The notes under the pieces are model-generated. The model was not told the DNA's origin. It saw only the letters and a list, made by a program, of their open reading frames with translations, and searched no databases. DNA of 29,343 nt from an uncultured Acetobacter sp. (lineage in GTDB: Bacteria; Pseudomonadota; Alphaproteobacteria; Acetobacterales; Acetobacteraceae): positions 1 to 29,343 of the forward strand of contig NZ_CALLXM010000243.1 in assembly GCF_937875265.1 (NCBI RefSeq), read 5' to 3'. A program made the position numbers and the translations under genes. Positions 16,301 to 23,639 of the stretch are shown here, one piece after another (position 1 is the first letter of the stretch; the number at the start of each line of letters is the position of its first letter).

Positions 16301-18213
16301 TTGGCTCCACGCTTGAAGATAACAACAAACGTATCAGGAAACAGAAGAAGCTCGATATTCGGGTTATTATGGGAAATCCTCCTTATTCTGTGGGGCAGGA
16401 AAGCGGAAACGATAACAACCAGAATGTTTCTTATCCTGCTCTGGACGCGCGTATCGCAGAAACTTATGCGAAACAGTCAGCTATGACATCTTTAAGAACT
16501 ATGTATGACAGTTATATTCGTGCCATACGATGGGCTTCTGATCGTATCAGAAATTGTGGAGTTATAGGTTTTGTTACTAATGCAGGTTTTCTAGATACGA
16601 CATCAGCCGATGGTCTACGTAAATGTTTGGCAGAAGAATTTTCATCTATTCATGTGTTTCACCTTCGGGGAAATCAGAGGACGGCAGGAGAAACTTCGCG
16701 TAAAGAAGGAGGGAAGATTTTTGATTCAGGAAGTCGAGCTCCTATAGCGATTTCCATCATGGTTAAGAACCCTGATTCACAAGAACAGGGGCGTATCCTG
16801 TTTCATGATATTGGAGACTATCTAAGTCGTGAACAGAAACTAAAATATATTGATACTTTAAAGAGTATCAATGGTCTAACTCAAGCGAACCTATGGCAGA
16901 GTATTTTGCCTGACAAACACGGAGATTGGCTTAGACAAAGAGATGATCGTTTCAGGAATTTTATGCCTATAGGGTCAAAAAAAGGTATTGAGACACCATT
17001 ATTTTCAAATTTTTCTCTGGGGGTTGTAACCGCCAGAGATGCGTGGTGTTGGAATTTTTCTCCGGAAACGATGGATGTTAATCTAAAAAACTGTATTAAT
17101 GTATATAATTCTGAGCGAATACGATTTAATAAATACTTTCAAGGGAGCACAAAAAAAGAAAAAGAAGAATCAGTTGGTGCTTTTGTTGTTTCTGATACTA
17201 AAAAAATAAGCTGGACACGCGGATTACGACAAGAGGTTGTGCGGAACAACGCAATTAATTATTCGTCTGGTTCTTTTATACGGGCAACTTATAGACCATT
17301 CACATCTCAATGGTTATATTTTAATAGATTTTTGAATGAAGTTGTTTCTAAGATGCCTCTTCTGTTCCCAAGTGCTCAGGCTAGTAATCTAATTATTTGT
17401 GTCCCTGGATTTGGTGGAGATAAAGGTTTCTCTGCTCTTATGACTAATCATATTATTGACTTTAATCTTTCACCTGCCATGGGTGGTTATCAAGCATTTC
17501 CACTTTATATATATCAAGAATACAAAACGAGTTCAGAACATCCAGATTTGTTAAACAACACAAAACAAACAGGTCAGACTCGAAAAGATGCCATTACTGA
17601 TGAAGGTCTGAAGCATTTCCATGATGCTTATCCGGGGCAGGTTATCACCAAGGAAGACCTATTCTATTATGTCTATGGCCTTCTGCATTCCCCTGAGTAT
17701 CGGGAACGTTATGCTGATACTCTAAGAAAAGAACTGCCACGCATTCCCCGCGTGAAGACATATGAAGCTTTCAAAGCATTCTCTGACGCTGGCAGAAGGC
17801 TTGGGGAGATGCACGTCAATTTTGATACACAACCCATTTATCAGGGTGTGGAAATTGATACAGGAAACAAGAGCCTGACATCTGACGATTATCGCGTAAC
17901 ACAGATGAAATATGGCAAAGGAAAGGATAAAACCATCCTGCACTATAATGAACGCATTACAGTGTCAGGCATTCCCCTTGAAGCTTATGATTACGTGGTG
18001 AATGGCAAGCCCGCATTGGATTGGGTGGTTGAACGTCAATGCGTCAAAACAGACAAAGCCAGTGGAATTGTGAATGATGCCAATGATTGGGCTATCGAGA
18101 CCATGCACAACCCACGCTATCCATTGGAACTGTTTTTGCGGGTTATCACCATCAGCCTTGAAACCATGAAGATTGTACACAACCTTCCGGCTTTGGATAT
18201 TCTGGAGAATTAA
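13306..18213 (+). CDS. Type ISP restriction-modification enzyme (LlaGI-like)
   Basis: A single chain of about 1635 residues joins restriction, translocation and modification. The N-terminal Mrr-like PD-(D/E)xK nuclease has DTGIDLVAR (Asp66) and IQCK (Lys83). A superfamily 2 helicase follows, with motif I ACGTGKTF (about 192), DEAH (about 324), TATPR, and motif VI QSVGRVMR (about 586-593). After a coupler comes an N6-adenine methylase with motif I DPFTGTGTF (about 917) and motif IV NPPY (about 1023), then a target-recognition C-terminus. Length and order fit the LlaGI/LlaBIII family, which methylate one strand of their site and cut after head-on translocation. I chose ATG 13306 over the GTG at 13294 because AAGG lies ahead of it. 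Bases 16460-17560 are clearly more AT-rich than the rest, covering the late methylase and recognition region. The stop lies 5 bases from the convergent exonuclease-like gene. Confidence 0.93.
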   Translation: MSALSELLDSLRDSAVSESEKGTYFEELIVCYLRTEPSYADIYDQVCTYKEWAREHGHPVKDTGIDLVARTRGTQEFHAIQCKFYAPDHKISKKDIDTFFSASGKKHFSRRIIVATTNHWNSNAEDTLSDQNPPVSKIDLLDLENSLIDWSQYKPNKAPVLREKKTPREHQVTAIHNVQAGFKTHERGRLIMACGTGKTFTSLKIAEQQVGKGGLVLFLVPSLSLLSQTLTEWTQESHVPLHSFAVCSDSDVGKKKASDDDEIKIKIHELRYPATTSAERLTKEYLKRHDNSHMTVVFSTYHSIKVISDAQKEFGFPEFDLIVCDEAHRTTGVTFGGEDNDSAFVKVHNQEFLKGKHRLYMTATPRIYGDVAQDKAIKEGAIVYGMNNEDIYGPEFHVITFSEAVRRKLLVDYKVIVLAVDEDTVSRSVQKLLDDPDNGLTVSDASKIVGCWKALSKVGLTLDDLDAPEPMKRAVAFCQVISPNYKGRTHKVSSIQISEMFQKVVEEYQDGEDIEQQARLTCEAEHVDGGMNASEKEGKLAWLKEEPPENTCRVLSNVRCLSEGVDVPALDAVLFLTPRNSQVDVVQSVGRVMRVAPGKKRGYVVLPVVIPAGIEPDKALDNNSTYQVVWQVLQALRSHDDRFDSMVNKMDLQAKPDTSRMEVIAVTKKIAPKTKALTTGTAQKAHSSYSLGKNSTPQTDDRQDPLPFKVGEIERAIYAKIVKKVGNRHHWEDWAGDIAKIAQTHITRITTILDNPENVQAREAFDQFATDLRSELNDSITQDEIIEMLAQHLITRPVFEALFSGHSFVSDNPMSKAMQSVLDALDKHSLHKETDRLESFYTSVRERASGIDTAYGRQKVIKELYDGFFQQAFPRLKDRLGIVYTPLEVVDFIIRSINDVLENEFGQTLGSEGVHIMDPFTGTGTFITRLLQSGLITKEQLLHKYKHELHANEIVLLAYYIASINIEATFADLMDGKYEPFEGICLTDTFRLSEPHDLIGSTLEDNNKRIRKQKKLDIRVIMGNPPYSVGQESGNDNNQNVSYPALDARIAETYAKQSAMTSLRTMYDSYIRAIRWASDRIRNCGVIGFVTNAGFLDTTSADGLRKCLAEEFSSIHVFHLRGNQRTAGETSRKEGGKIFDSGSRAPIAISIMVKNPDSQEQGRILFHDIGDYLSREQKLKYIDTLKSINGLTQANLWQSILPDKHGDWLRQRDDRFRNFMPIGSKKGIETPLFSNFSLGVVTARDAWCWNFSPETMDVNLKNCINVYNSERIRFNKYFQGSTKKEKEESVGAFVVSDTKKISWTRGLRQEVVRNNAINYSSGSFIRATYRPFTSQWLYFNRFLNEVVSKMPLLFPSAQASNLIICVPGFGGDKGFSALMTNHIIDFNLSPAMGGYQAFPLYIYQEYKTSSEHPDLLNNTKQTGQTRKDAITDEGLKHFHDAYPGQVITKEDLFYYVYGLLHSPEYRERYADTLRKELPRIPRVKTYEAFKAFSDAGRRLGEMHVNFDTQPIYQGVEIDTGNKSLTSDDYRVTQMKYGKGKDKTILHYNERITVSGIPLEAYDYVVNGKPALDWVVERQCVKTDKASGIVNDANDWAIETMHNPRYPLELFLRVITISLETMKIVHNLPALDILEN

Positions 18214-18218
18214 GAGGT

Positions 18219-19340
18219 TTAAACACGCACGGCGTCTTGCTGTGCAAACTGTTGCCAACGATGAGCCGGGAAGGGAATAACCTGAGCCGGTTCATCCATG
18301 GTTTTCCCGAATTTTCCAACCAGTTCACTCGATAAATTTCTGCCGATATTAGTGGCTGAGTTCATGAACAGCTTCAGATCCACCCAATGGCACGTCTTCA
18401 TCCAGTCTGTATCAAGATTAAAAGCCTTGCAGGTGTTCAGAACCATCTGAGCATCAAACGCCACATTAAACGCATAGACAGTCCTTCCAGACAGATGTTT
18501 GACCACTTCAGGGTAAATCTCCTGCCATGTCGTAACACTCTGGTTTCCCATGAGTGTTGCACGTGTCAAAATATCCTTCGTCATGTGATGGTAGTCGCTG
18601 GCTTCCTTCTGAATGGACACAGAAGGCTGACAGAAACGATTATACAGCAAATTACCCTTATGGTTGGTTATCGTAATCTGAAGCACCTGATCATGGTCTT
18701 CCCTGCCAGTCGTTTCAACATTCAGGACAAGATACGCTTTTGCAGGAATTTTCTTCTTTTCTGAAATCGGACACTGAGCCAGTTTTTCCGGTCTTTCTAT
18801 CTGTCTCAACAGGGCTTTTATTGCCTTGTCGGTGTCCAGACTGGTCATGAGACGGGAAAAATCATTGTTCCACCACAGCATGGAAATTTCTGCCGGTTTC
18901 AACCCTTCCCAGATGTCTTTCAGGATGGTTTTCTGAACCTGAGAGAAGCAGTTCCTTAATTGCCCAAGAGCAGGCATCAGCATCCTTTCATACCCAAAAT
19001 CCATACGTTTTTTGGTGATGAAAGGCTGAAGATATGGCTGAACCAGTTGTTCCAGAACTTTACGCTTATAACCAGCCTTGTCCTTGACGTTTGCAGGAAC
19101 GTCTATGAAGTTTGGAAATAGACCCAGAATGTCATATCCAGTCTCTTCCACTTTATCCGCAACAGATGTTCTTGGTGCGTTCACCATGACAAAATCACGG
19201 ATATAAAAAACCGTTGAACGTCCCACCTTTCGTTCATCAGAAAAACAACGCAGGTAACGTCCTGCCAGGGGACAGGAACGATTATCAGGGATTCTGATGC
19301 CTTCAGAGAGCAGGGAAAAAACAGTGCTGTAATTTATCAT
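18219..19340 (-). CDS. DEDDh exonuclease-like protein with altered first motif
   Basis: The 373-residue protein starts at ATG 19340 behind GGAG. The C-terminal half resembles DnaQ/exonuclease I-type 3'-5' exonucleases: LVLNVETTG (Exo I), YAFNVAFDAQM (Exo II) and an AHRW...QQDA ending (Exo III). In Exo I the first metal-binding Asp is replaced by Asn207, which in related enzymes would remove or strongly reduce activity; Glu209 remains. The N-terminal half (SCPLAGRYLRCFSDERKVGRS and helical segments) is not a family I know, though it recalls exonuclease I-like extra domains. It runs tail to tail with the type ISP gene. It may be a binding rather than cutting protein, or a nuclease with relaxed metal use. 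Confidence 0.75.
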   Translation of the reverse strand: MINYSTVFSLLSEGIRIPDNRSCPLAGRYLRCFSDERKVGRSTVFYIRDFVMVNAPRTSVADKVEETGYDILGLFPNFIDVPANVKDKAGYKRKVLEQLVQPYLQPFITKKRMDFGYERMLMPALGQLRNCFSQVQKTILKDIWEGLKPAEISMLWWNNDFSRLMTSLDTDKAIKALLRQIERPEKLAQCPISEKKKIPAKAYLVLNVETTGREDHDQVLQITITNHKGNLLYNRFCQPSVSIQKEASDYHHMTKDILTRATLMGNQSVTTWQEIYPEVVKHLSGRTVYAFNVAFDAQMVLNTCKAFNLDTDWMKTCHWVDLKLFMNSATNIGRNLSSELVGKFGKTMDEPAQVIPFPAHRWQQFAQQDAVRV

Positions 19341-20155
19341 AATATTACTCCATTCAATAGCTCCTTAAATATACGTTATTTATAAACTATATTTATATTA
19401 ATTGCAATATTTATATGTGTTCATAAATAAATATATCAAATATCTATAATATTAATGGAAACAATCAACGGGTTTGTTTGTTGTTTCAGTTGCTTGTTTT
19501 GCATGAAATGGTCAACAGGGTTTTCTGTTGACTGGTGAGAGAAAAAACACAGCAAGGTTCAACAGGAAACCTGTGCGACTATATGACAAAAATATCAGGA
19601 ATGAACGAAATACCCAGGATATCAGCCACGAACAGATTTTCTGGAATAACCCGGATGGGAAAGCATCAGACATGCTGTTCCAATGCGAAATAAGCCATGG
19701 AGAGAAACAAAACAGACTGTCAGGGAAGATTATACCCTTTGAAGGTAAACCCTGCTTCTATGGTTCATTTATGGAGAAAACCGGAAGTTCACTACAAAGA
19801 AAAAAAATCTGTAGTGACCTTTGAAACCAGAAACAGATTTTCCAGATGAATCTGGTGAAACAGATAAAACGCGAAATAAGACACACACAGACACGAAACA
19901 GGAACGAAGGGTATAATCTTCCCTGAAAGGGGGAAAATCGCCTCCACGGGTCAATTCTGGAGATTTACAGATAGGTATGGAATGAACCTGATAGAGTGAA
20001 TCACAAGAAACAGAAAAACGGGGCTGATTAATCTGAAAGTGATATGGAAAAAGAAAAGAACCAAAAGAAAAAAAGAAAAAAAGAAGTATGGGTGGATTTC
20101 ATAATCCATAGTTATCCGTCCCCACCTGTCTCACGTCAAAAACAAAACCAGAACC
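19341..20155. other. Long non-coding region with repeats; origin candidate
   Basis: About 815 bases with no convincing gene. The AT-rich part at 19341-19500 probably holds the exonuclease-like gene's promoter. An inverted repeat gtcaacag/ctgttgac lies at 19511-19532 and another, tcactaca/tgtagtga, at 19789-19817. The heptamer gaaacag recurs in one orientation at 19830, 19857, 19895 and 20007. 20043-20090 is almost pure purine on the plus strand. These features next to the replication gene fit an origin or control region, but spacing between the heptamers is irregular. A weak frame from TTG 19528 to 19824 has no protein-like features. Confidence 0.4.
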
Positions 20156-21517
20156 TTACAAAGTCCCTGATTTTTTCATTCTGTAATAAGTCGCTCTGGA
20201 AATGTTCAGGGCTTCCCATGGTTTGGAAACTGACAGATTATTTTCCGTAAGCCATGCTTCTCTGGTCTGTCCCTGACTGGTTGGTCTTTCCTTACGTCCT
20301 TCAGTCTGGCGTTTGGTGCGTTTTCTGAGCAATCTTTCCTCGTGGTCAATGAGCACGCTCATATGCTTCATTTCTTCGCGGGTAATGCCTAATTTCTGAA
20401 TAATGGTCTTTGTGCCAGTCGTGTAGCCCTTATGTCGCTTTTTGGCTGAATAGTCCTGACCGGCTTTCTTGTAGAGGGTCTGCATGGCATTGTGCATATG
20501 TTTGGCAAGATATCCCTCATCAATCACACCTTCAGCCCATTGTTCCAGATTGGAGGGAAGATTGTCAGGGTTGGATATCTGCGCCAGAAGAATACCAGCT
20601 TCATGGCAGAAAATATCACATTCCCCTTTTCTGACTGGCCCCTTGTAGCGCATGAAACCAAGCGTTTTCAGGTCATACAATCCTTTCTTGGCCCATGAGG
20701 CCCATCCCTTGAAACCCTGGGCTCCACGTTCATCGGGAACAAGTTCATTGGTTTTCCTGCGAGCCAGATATTCAACCCTGGCTTTTTCACGTCTCTCCTG
20801 CCTGGCTATCTTCTGCTTTTTGTAATCCTCGTATTTCTTTGGAAGAACCATGTCGCACAGGGTCGAGAAGTCATAGAACTGACCTCTGTAATCAAGGAAC
20901 TCGCATCGATGACGCCTTGGATGCTGAGAGTTCACACTCCCAGGAAGACGAAAGACACGTGAAAAATCATAGGTCGCCTGGTCTGCTCCCCATGGGATGA
21001 ATTTTTTTAACAGTTCTCTGTGGGTAGCCTGAAAACGTCCCTTGCATCGTGCTGGAACAGGACATTCAAACGTATAATGCAGATAAATGCCCCTGCCGGA
21101 ACTGAGGATATTGGAAGGACGGGGAATTTTGTTGTCATCGCAGAACTTGAGCAGGATTTCATAATTTTCCCCAAGCTCGTGATATTGAATGGTGGGGTTG
21201 GTTTCATATTTGTAGCAATCAAGGTCTATGCAGATATGGTCAAAAACCGCGACAAACTCACCCCTGCGACTGCATTTGTAAAACCAGTTCATGGAGATAT
21301 AGGAATCTTCAATGTCCTGGGCCATGTCAAAAACGGTTTCGTATTCCGAGATATGGTAAGGTTTATCCCACCATGTTCTGCCTTTTGCATCAGGTTGTTT
21401 TAATTTCTGACCAATGATGAAAAACAGATTTGGATTGTAAGGCATGAACCTTTTCATCCTCCAATCGTATGGATATCTGTCGAGTGCTACTTCAGGTTTT
21501 TTAAATGCTAATCCCAT
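20156..21517 (-). CDS. Primase-polymerase-like replication protein
   Basis: The 453-residue protein starts at ATG 21517 behind AAGGAGAAG. The N-terminal half shows the archaeo-eukaryotic primase pattern used by many plasmid Rep proteins: ICIDLDCY with Asp98/Asp100, ILSSGRGIYLHY (137-148) and DFSRVFRLPGSVN (184-196). A long basic middle region follows. The C-terminus (ENNLSVSKPWEALNISRATY...) is a helix-turn-helix. It likely recognises the element's origin and primes its replication after excision, as Rep proteins of small plasmids do. Its mRNA leader, upstream at 21518-21691, is covered by a probable antisense RNA. A PrimPol of another element type cannot be excluded, but position and leader favour a Rep. 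Confidence 0.78.
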   Translation of the reverse strand: MGLAFKKPEVALDRYPYDWRMKRFMPYNPNLFFIIGQKLKQPDAKGRTWWDKPYHISEYETVFDMAQDIEDSYISMNWFYKCSRRGEFVAVFDHICIDLDCYKYETNPTIQYHELGENYEILLKFCDDNKIPRPSNILSSGRGIYLHYTFECPVPARCKGRFQATHRELLKKFIPWGADQATYDFSRVFRLPGSVNSQHPRRHRCEFLDYRGQFYDFSTLCDMVLPKKYEDYKKQKIARQERREKARVEYLARRKTNELVPDERGAQGFKGWASWAKKGLYDLKTLGFMRYKGPVRKGECDIFCHEAGILLAQISNPDNLPSNLEQWAEGVIDEGYLAKHMHNAMQTLYKKAGQDYSAKKRHKGYTTGTKTIIQKLGITREEMKHMSVLIDHEERLLRKRTKRQTEGRKERPTSQGQTREAWLTENNLSVSKPWEALNISRATYYRMKKSGTL

Positions 21518-21574
21518 AAAATTCTTCTCCTTTAATCAGGATGAAGAAAAAATTACGAGAACTACATTTTTTAC

Positions 21575-21603
21575 TTGACTAATTCATTTAAATACTACAT
21601 AAT
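21575..21603 (+). promoter_or_regulatory. Promoter of the antisense RNA
   Basis: TTGACT (21575-21580), a spacer of exactly 17 bases and CATAAT (21598-21603) form a near-consensus sigma-70-type promoter pointing away from the rep gene. No open frame follows it, only the short structured stretch ending in a terminator at 21692. Confidence 0.6.
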
Positions 21604-21610
21604 CAAAATC

Positions 21611-21692
21611 ATAAAACGTGGTTGTTTTGTTCTCGGTGGCATCTTCTCCATCGCATTTGTTAAAGTCAGATGTTTCTCGCATCTGGCTTTTT
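21611..21692 (+). ncRNA. Probable antisense RNA controlling the rep leader
   Basis: The promoter at 21575-21603 would start an RNA near 21611. It can fold into one stem-loop at 21634-21653 (arms cggtgg/ccatcg, 8-base loop catcttct) and a second at 21663-21689 (9-10 base stem, one G-U, 7-base loop) followed by five T, a rho-independent terminator. A minus-strand promoter (TTGCAT, 17 bases, TTTAAT at 21726-21698) would start the rep mRNA near 21691, so this RNA is complementary to its first 80 bases. This is the arrangement of counter-transcribed RNAs that hold plasmid copy number down by blocking Rep synthesis. No expression data can be inferred from sequence. Confidence 0.6.
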
Positions 21693-21697
21693 CAATT

Positions 21698-21726
21698 ATT
21701 AAAGCATGAAATGTTAATTTATGCAA
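21698..21726 (-). promoter_or_regulatory. Promoter of the rep gene
   Basis: Read on the minus strand: TTGCAT (21726-21721), a 17-base spacer, TTTAAT (21703-21698). The predicted start near 21691 leaves a leader of about 174 bases before the rep ATG at 21517 and lies opposite the end of the antisense RNA. Confidence 0.5.
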
Positions 21727-21901
21727 GTAAAATATAAACTGTATTTGTATATCACATAAAAACCTATCAAGAATTGCATGTTTGTTATCCAATTTCTGAT
21801 AAACATCTTTTTGGACATTCTTTGTCAAACTGCTAGTTGAGCCATTCCATGCAATAGCCTGCCTTCCTTGCTTGTTTCTTTGTCATACTGGTTGGACAGG
21901 T

Positions 21902-21912
21902 CTGTTCAACAG
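21902..21912. promoter_or_regulatory. Palindrome ahead of the small regulator gene
   Basis: ctgtt c aacag is a perfect 11-base palindrome 12 bases upstream of the ATG at 21925, in operator position. The gene's own product is a candidate to bind it. A related half (ctgttgac/gtcaacag) occurs at 19511-19532. Confidence 0.4.
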
Positions 21913-21924
21913 GGAAGGAAACAT

Positions 21925-22245
21925 ATGGAAGACAACACGAAAACATGGGGTATCAGGGGAATTTCTGCTGATGTCCGGCAAGCTGTGATTACACAGAGCC
22001 AGAAGCAGGGCATGAAAGCCGGAGAATGGCTGACACTGGCTATTCTGGAAAAAATCAGACAGGACAGAAATGCAGGGAAAGCCCTAGTGTCTTCCAATGG
22101 GAAACCTGCTGTCAGTGCAGAGGATGCCTCTGCTGTTCTGGCTTTGCTGGAACGTCTTCAGGGAATGGGAATTGAACCTCCTGACAGAATGAAGCGAAAA
22201 GCGATCACTCTGGTCAGAAGGTGTATGGTAATAACGAAGGCGTGA
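21925..22245 (+). CDS. Small ribbon-helix-helix-like protein
   Basis: The 106-residue protein starts at ATG 21925 with AAGGAA upstream; an in-frame start further upstream (21868) would add residues without a ribosome-binding site. The segment WGIRGISADVRQAVITQSQ followed by GMKAGEWLTLAILEKI has the strand-helix-helix rhythm of ribbon-helix-helix plasmid proteins. The C-terminal helices could mediate oligomerisation. It lies between rep and the integrase block, divergent from rep. It could regulate rep, act as an excisionase, or take part in partition; none can be chosen from sequence. It is convergent with the ApeA-like gene, 43 bases away. Confidence 0.65.
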   Translation: MEDNTKTWGIRGISADVRQAVITQSQKQGMKAGEWLTLAILEKIRQDRNAGKALVSSNGKPAVSAEDASAVLALLERLQGMGIEPPDRMKRKAITLVRRCMVITKA

Positions 22246-22288
22246 TGTAATGGCGCATACCAGAGATATTGGGCTTTGATACGAGCTA

Positions 22289-23638
22289 CTATATTTTGAA
22301 TCCTAAGTCGCGGAGGCATTCGATGCTCATGTAATGGGCATTGTGTATATGATATTTCGTTTGTAGCATTAATTTAATATTTTCTCTGGGTATTCCAGAT
22401 ACTTTCATTAATAGGGAACGGTAGAAAAAATCAAGACAATTTAAAAAAAGACGCATGTTCTGGTAATTTGCTTTTTCCACTTCTGGGCGTAATCCGCCAC
22501 GATGCGAAATATCATTTCTTATTTGTACCAGAGAGTTTACGAATGTTGAAATCGTTTTTTTATCAAAATCTGGATATATATCTTGTATAGCTATTTCAAT
22601 TTTAGCCCCTAAGCTAAGATAGTTTTCTTGCATGATTTTTTTTAAAAGAGAACGTTTACCTCTACTGTTTATTTTTTCATTTTCGTGCAGAAAATTGACC
22701 CACGCTTCAACATCTTCTTTTTTATATTTTGATTTCTCAATTTTTGCGAAAATATTTTTATAATTGACGTTTATTATATGTTCAAACCCCCAAAATAAAG
22801 AAGCTATTAAGTGTTCTATATATAATTTTTGGAAATATCGGCATGTGTATAGGTAATATGCTTGGTTGTAGATTTTATAATTTAAAAGATAAGTTGATAA
22901 ACAATTCCCTAACTCACCTTTGAATATATCAGGATGTATTATATTGGAAGAAAATCCATCCTTTTCATTTATGTAGAAATTTTTCATTTTATGGTTTATC
23001 AAAAGTGCTTTTTCACCATTTTTAAACACCAATCTTGGATGTGGAATTTCCTTTGTGTGATTAATGAATGTTAAAAAAAATCTGTAAATATTAGTGTATA
23101 TTTCTGCACATTCTTCTGTACTGTGTGGTTTTTTGAAATATATGAATAATTTTATGTCTGTATTTTTTTGTCTATCTATTTTTATTGATCCTATATGAGT
23201 GTCCCATGATAGAATCTCTCCATTATTCATGGGTAACAAATCAAACCATTTATGATATTTACTCACGTCAAGTTCTAAGGAAAAAACACTTTTTTTCTCA
23301 TAAAGGCTATTATACATGGAGATTTTATTGTCGAATATAATGCATAACGTTGTATTTAAAATTTGGGTATTTTTGAATAAATTATGATACTCAAGGCAAC
23401 TTTTTTGTAGTAAAATAGACTTTCTTTGGTCTTTCGTATTTATAAACACATGGTAATTTTCTGCTATATCTTCATATTTTCCGATTTCACTCTGATTTCT
23501 GTAGGGGACCAATCGTTCCATAAGAGTTGTTTTGGCAAGCCCCTCGGAATTAATACATATTTTCCCATAAATTTTTTTGCGAGAATTTTTTATGGAGAAA
23601 ATACCATAATCTGAAAATAATTCTGCTTCCTCTTTCAT
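22289..23638 (-). CDS. ApeA-like HEPN protein, probable abortive-infection gene
   Basis: The 449-residue protein has a beta-rich N-terminal half and a helical C-terminal domain with LVQIRNDISHRGG, where Arg374 and His379 form the HEPN R-x4-H motif of ribonuclease-type effectors. Layout and length fit ApeA, an anti-phage protein with an N-terminal sensor-like region and C-terminal HEPN domain thought to shut the cell down on infection. The start ATG lies one base after the integrase stop, so it is probably carried on the integrase transcript. The gene is strikingly AT-rich compared with the integrase, which marks it as separately acquired cargo. The HEPN call is secure; the ApeA assignment of the N-terminus is by general resemblance. 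Confidence 0.7.
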   Translation of the reverse strand: MKEEAELFSDYGIFSIKNSRKKIYGKICINSEGLAKTTLMERLVPYRNQSEIGKYEDIAENYHVFINTKDQRKSILLQKSCLEYHNLFKNTQILNTTLCIIFDNKISMYNSLYEKKSVFSLELDVSKYHKWFDLLPMNNGEILSWDTHIGSIKIDRQKNTDIKLFIYFKKPHSTEECAEIYTNIYRFFLTFINHTKEIPHPRLVFKNGEKALLINHKMKNFYINEKDGFSSNIIHPDIFKGELGNCLSTYLLNYKIYNQAYYLYTCRYFQKLYIEHLIASLFWGFEHIINVNYKNIFAKIEKSKYKKEDVEAWVNFLHENEKINSRGKRSLLKKIMQENYLSLGAKIEIAIQDIYPDFDKKTISTFVNSLVQIRNDISHRGGLRPEVEKANYQNMRLFLNCLDFFYRSLLMKVSGIPRENIKLMLQTKYHIHNAHYMSIECLRDLGFKI

Positions 23639-23639
23639 T

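Noticed and set aside
19528..19824. 98-aa plus-strand frame in the region between the exonuclease-like and rep genes
   Set aside because: It starts with TTG, has no ribosome-binding site of note, no recognisable domain and runs through inverted repeats. Treated as non-coding.
21595..21828. 77-aa minus-strand frame in the rep leader region, possible leader peptide
   Set aside because: It begins at a TTG upstream of the predicted rep transcription start, so it would not be fully on the mRNA. Composition looks random.
13199..21851. 14-base inverted match between catggaatggctca at 13199-13212 and 21838-21851
   Set aside because: One or two matches of this length are expected by chance in a 29-kb window, and neither copy has supporting structure.
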